Below are positions 6,226 through 7,917 of a stretch of DNA of 7,917 nucleotides, piece by piece. Source of the stretch: Phycisphaerales bacterium (lineage in GTDB: Bacteria > Planctomycetota > Phycisphaerae > Phycisphaerales > UBA1924); contig JAUXUZ010000388.1 in the NCBI GenBank assembly GCA_030680655.1, positions 1 to 7,917 of the forward strand. Direction: 5' to 3'. Each line of letters opens with the position of its first letter. Position 1 is the first letter of the stretch. The notes under the pieces are model-generated. The model saw only the letters and a program-made list of their open reading frames with translations. It was not told where the DNA came from and searched no databases. The position numbers were made by a program, and so were the translations under genes.

Positions 6226-7157
6226 TCCACATCGAGAAACTGCGAAAGACCTACGGCCCGCTGGTGGCGCTCAACGACCTGTCGCTGTCGATCGGGCCGG
6301 GCGAAGTGTTCGGGTTCATCGGGCCCAACGGCGCCGGCAAGAGCACGACGATGAAGATCCTGTCGGGGCTCGTGCGGCCCGACTCGGGCAAGGCCCACGT
6401 CTGCGGGCTCGACGTGGCCACGCAGCTCGACCTGGTCAAGCACAAGATTGGGTACATGCCCGACTTCCTCGGCGTGTACGACGACCTGACGGTTGACGAG
6501 TACCTGCAGTTCTTCGCCGCGGCCTTTGACATCGGGCGTAAGCGCCGGCGTGCCGTGATCGACTCGGTTCTGCAGCTCACCGACCTCACCGACAAGCGCC
6601 ACGCGATGGTCGATTCGCTGTCGCGCGGCATGCAGCAGCGCCTGGGTGTTGCCCGGGTGCTCCTGCACGAACCAACGGTGCTCCTGCTCGACGAACCGGC
6701 CAGCGGGCTCGACCCGCGTGCACGGATCGAGCTCCGCGAGCTGCTGCTTGAGCTCAAGCGCATGGGCAAGTGCATCATGGTCAGCTCGCACATCCTGACG
6801 GAGCTCGCGGAGATGTCCTCGTCGATCGGGATCATCGAACGGGGCACGCTCCTGTTTGCCGGCACGCTCGACGAGGCGTTCCGAAAGGCGGGTGTGGGCG
6901 AGCGCATCGCCATTACGCTCGAGCCGGGCCCCCTCGACGCCACCGCCGCCGCGGACTGCCTGCGCGGCGACGACCGGCTGCTGGGCGTTGAGGTGGAGGG
7001 CGGGGCGGTTGTGGCGACGTTTGACCCGGCTCACCGGTCGCACCACTTTCTCATCGAGAGGCTGGTGAACGCCGGGGCCCGCATCGGCGCGTTCACGCCG
7101 CGGCCCGTCCGCCTTGAGGAGGTCTTCCTCCGCATCACCAAAGGGGCGCTGCAGTGA
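6222..7157 (+). CDS. ABC transporter ATP-binding protein (ABC-2 exporter type)
   Basis: A 311-residue ATPase of the CcmA/Nod/drug-export class. The motifs appear in order: Walker A GPNGAGKST (34-42), signature LSRGMQQR (133-140), Walker B VLLLDEP (153-159) with catalytic E158, D-loop SGLD (161-164), and switch histidine H190 in SSHIL. The Q-loop glutamine, expected after GYMP, is replaced by D81. From memory this MPDFxGVYDDL pattern recurs in a planctomycete branch of the family. The C-terminal 90 residues form the extra domain common in ABC-2 exporters, ending in the LEEVFLRIT motif. It powers export or membrane remodelling through the permease encoded next. There is no Shine-Dalgarno before the ATG; the ATGA overlap with the preceding gene suggests coupled translation. 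The substrate cannot be read from the sequence. Confidence 0.95.
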   Translation: MIHIEKLRKTYGPLVALNDLSLSIGPGEVFGFIGPNGAGKSTTMKILSGLVRPDSGKAHVCGLDVATQLDLVKHKIGYMPDFLGVYDDLTVDEYLQFFAAAFDIGRKRRRAVIDSVLQLTDLTDKRHAMVDSLSRGMQQRLGVARVLLHEPTVLLLDEPASGLDPRARIELRELLLELKRMGKCIMVSSHILTELAEMSSSIGIIERGTLLFAGTLDEAFRKAGVGERIAITLEPGPLDATAAADCLRGDDRLLGVEVEGGAVVATFDPAHRSHHFLIERLVNAGARIGAFTPRPVRLEEVFLRITKGALQ

Positions 7158-7917
7158 GCGAGGCCGCGCTCGAACCCGCGCTGGCCGATCCGCCGGGCCC
7201 GCCGCCGTTTGTGCCGGCACGCCCGCCGCGCCTTTGGAGGGCGCGGCGTTTCCTGCGCTCGTTCAGCCCGCTGCCGCTCCTCCTTGGGCCGGTGTTCCAT
7301 CGCGACATGCGGATCAGCGCCCGGCGGAAAGGTGCGTACGCCGCTCGCTTTGTCGTGCTGGCGATCCCCACCGTTGTCGTCGCGCTCGTCTTCGCCGCGA
7401 TGCCAACGGCTTACTACGGCAACGGCTACGGGTCCGCCGCGGCACGGATCCAGTCGCTGCAGGACACCGCCGCGGCCGTTGCCACCACCGTGGCGTGGTG
7501 CCAGCTCGTCACGCTGTCACTGATTGCGCCGCTGCTCACCGCCGGCGCGGTCGTCGAGGAACGAGCGGCCCGCGCACTCTCGGTGATCGCCGCCAGCCCG
7601 CTCACGCCCGGGCGCATCATCGGCGGCCTTTTCACCGCGCGGATGATCAACCTCGCCCTGCTGGCGGTGCTGCCTCTCCCGCTCATCCTCGCCATCCGCA
7701 CGTTCGGTGGGCTTGAAACCTCGTTCATCCTCTGGTCCAGCGCGATCGCCATCTGCAGCGCCGTCGCGATGGCGGCCGTTGGGCTCTGGGCCTCAACCCG
7801 CGTCAGCCGCCCCGCCGCCGCGGTCTCCTTCGCGATGCTCTTTCTGGTTGTGCTCTGGGCCGGGCCGCCCCTGTACGTTCTTTGCGAAGCGGCGCTCACC
7901 GGCTGGCGCGCGCCGCC
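7154..7917 (+). CDS. ABC-2-type transporter permease, N-terminal part (3' end outside window)
   Basis: The reading frame opens with GTG at 7154, overlapping the ATPase stop by four bases (GTGA), and stays open for 254 codons to the window edge. A purine-rich AAGGGG (7141-7146) lies seven bases upstream. The cytoplasmic N-terminus is proline- and arginine-rich and contains G45-P-V-F-H-R50-D, the GPxFxRE-type entry motif of this permease class. A first membrane helix follows at about 72-90, another at about 115-134, then E135-E-R137 and S148-P-L-T-P152, the EER...PLTP coupling segment that faces the ATPase. Three further helices follow before the edge (near 168-188, 192-213 and 223-243). Together with the ATPase it would form an exporter whose substrate is unknown. 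Confidence 0.87.
   Translation, partial: MSEAALEPALADPPGPPPFVPARPPRLWRARRFLRSFSPLPLLLGPVFHRDMRISARRKGAYAARFVVLAIPTVVVALVFAAMPTAYYGNGYGSAAARIQSLQDTAAAVATTVAWCQLVTLSLIAPLLTAGAVVEERAARALSVIAASPLTPGRIIGGLFTARMINLALLAVLPLPLILAIRTFGGLETSFILWSSAIAICSAVAMAAVGLWASTRVSRPAAAVSFAMLFLVVLWAGPPLYVLCEAALTGWRAP

Noticed and set aside
6174..7220. Minus-strand open frame of 348 codons opposite the ABC ATPase
   Set aside because: The + strand carries a complete set of ABC motifs. The antisense frame is low-complexity and has no recognisable domain.

Overview
The window comes from a high-GC bacterium. The gene order and several protein signatures fit a planctomycete, perhaps of the Phycisphaerae, but that assignment rests on remembered family patterns and not on a search. 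All real genes lie on the + strand and are packed end to end, like one operon that runs past both window edges.

Layout: the 3' end of a MoxR-type AAA+ ATPase gene (1-500); a small GxxExxY-family gene (538-996) enclosed in a near-perfect 33-bp inverted repeat (506-538 and 968-1000); a DUF58 gene (1000-1935); a BatA-like gene with a von Willebrand A (VWA) domain (1932-4049); a secreted and membrane-anchored companion protein (4051-6225); an ABC transporter ATPase (6222-7157); and the start of its ABC-2-type permease (7154 to the window end). Three junctions are 4-base ATGA or GTGA overlaps. The others outside the insert are 1 to 3 bases, so translational coupling is likely. No stretch of more than 300 bases lacks a gene.

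The MoxR, DUF58 and VWA proteins form a known class of envelope-associated module: a MoxR ATPase thought to act as a chaperone, a DUF58 adaptor, and a membrane VWA protein with a MIDAS metal site. Here the module runs directly into an ABC-2 exporter. By inference, these proteins assemble or control something in the cell envelope.

The most unusual part is 506-1000. A gene for a predicted PD-(D/E)XK-fold protein sits exactly inside a terminal inverted repeat, with no transposase gene. It lies precisely between the moxR stop codon and the DUF58 start codon, and has visibly lower GC than the core operon. Its right arm encodes the protein's own C-terminal tail and stop codon, and supplies the A of the next gene's ATG. 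It looks like a minimal mobile cassette that entered an operon without breaking either neighbour.
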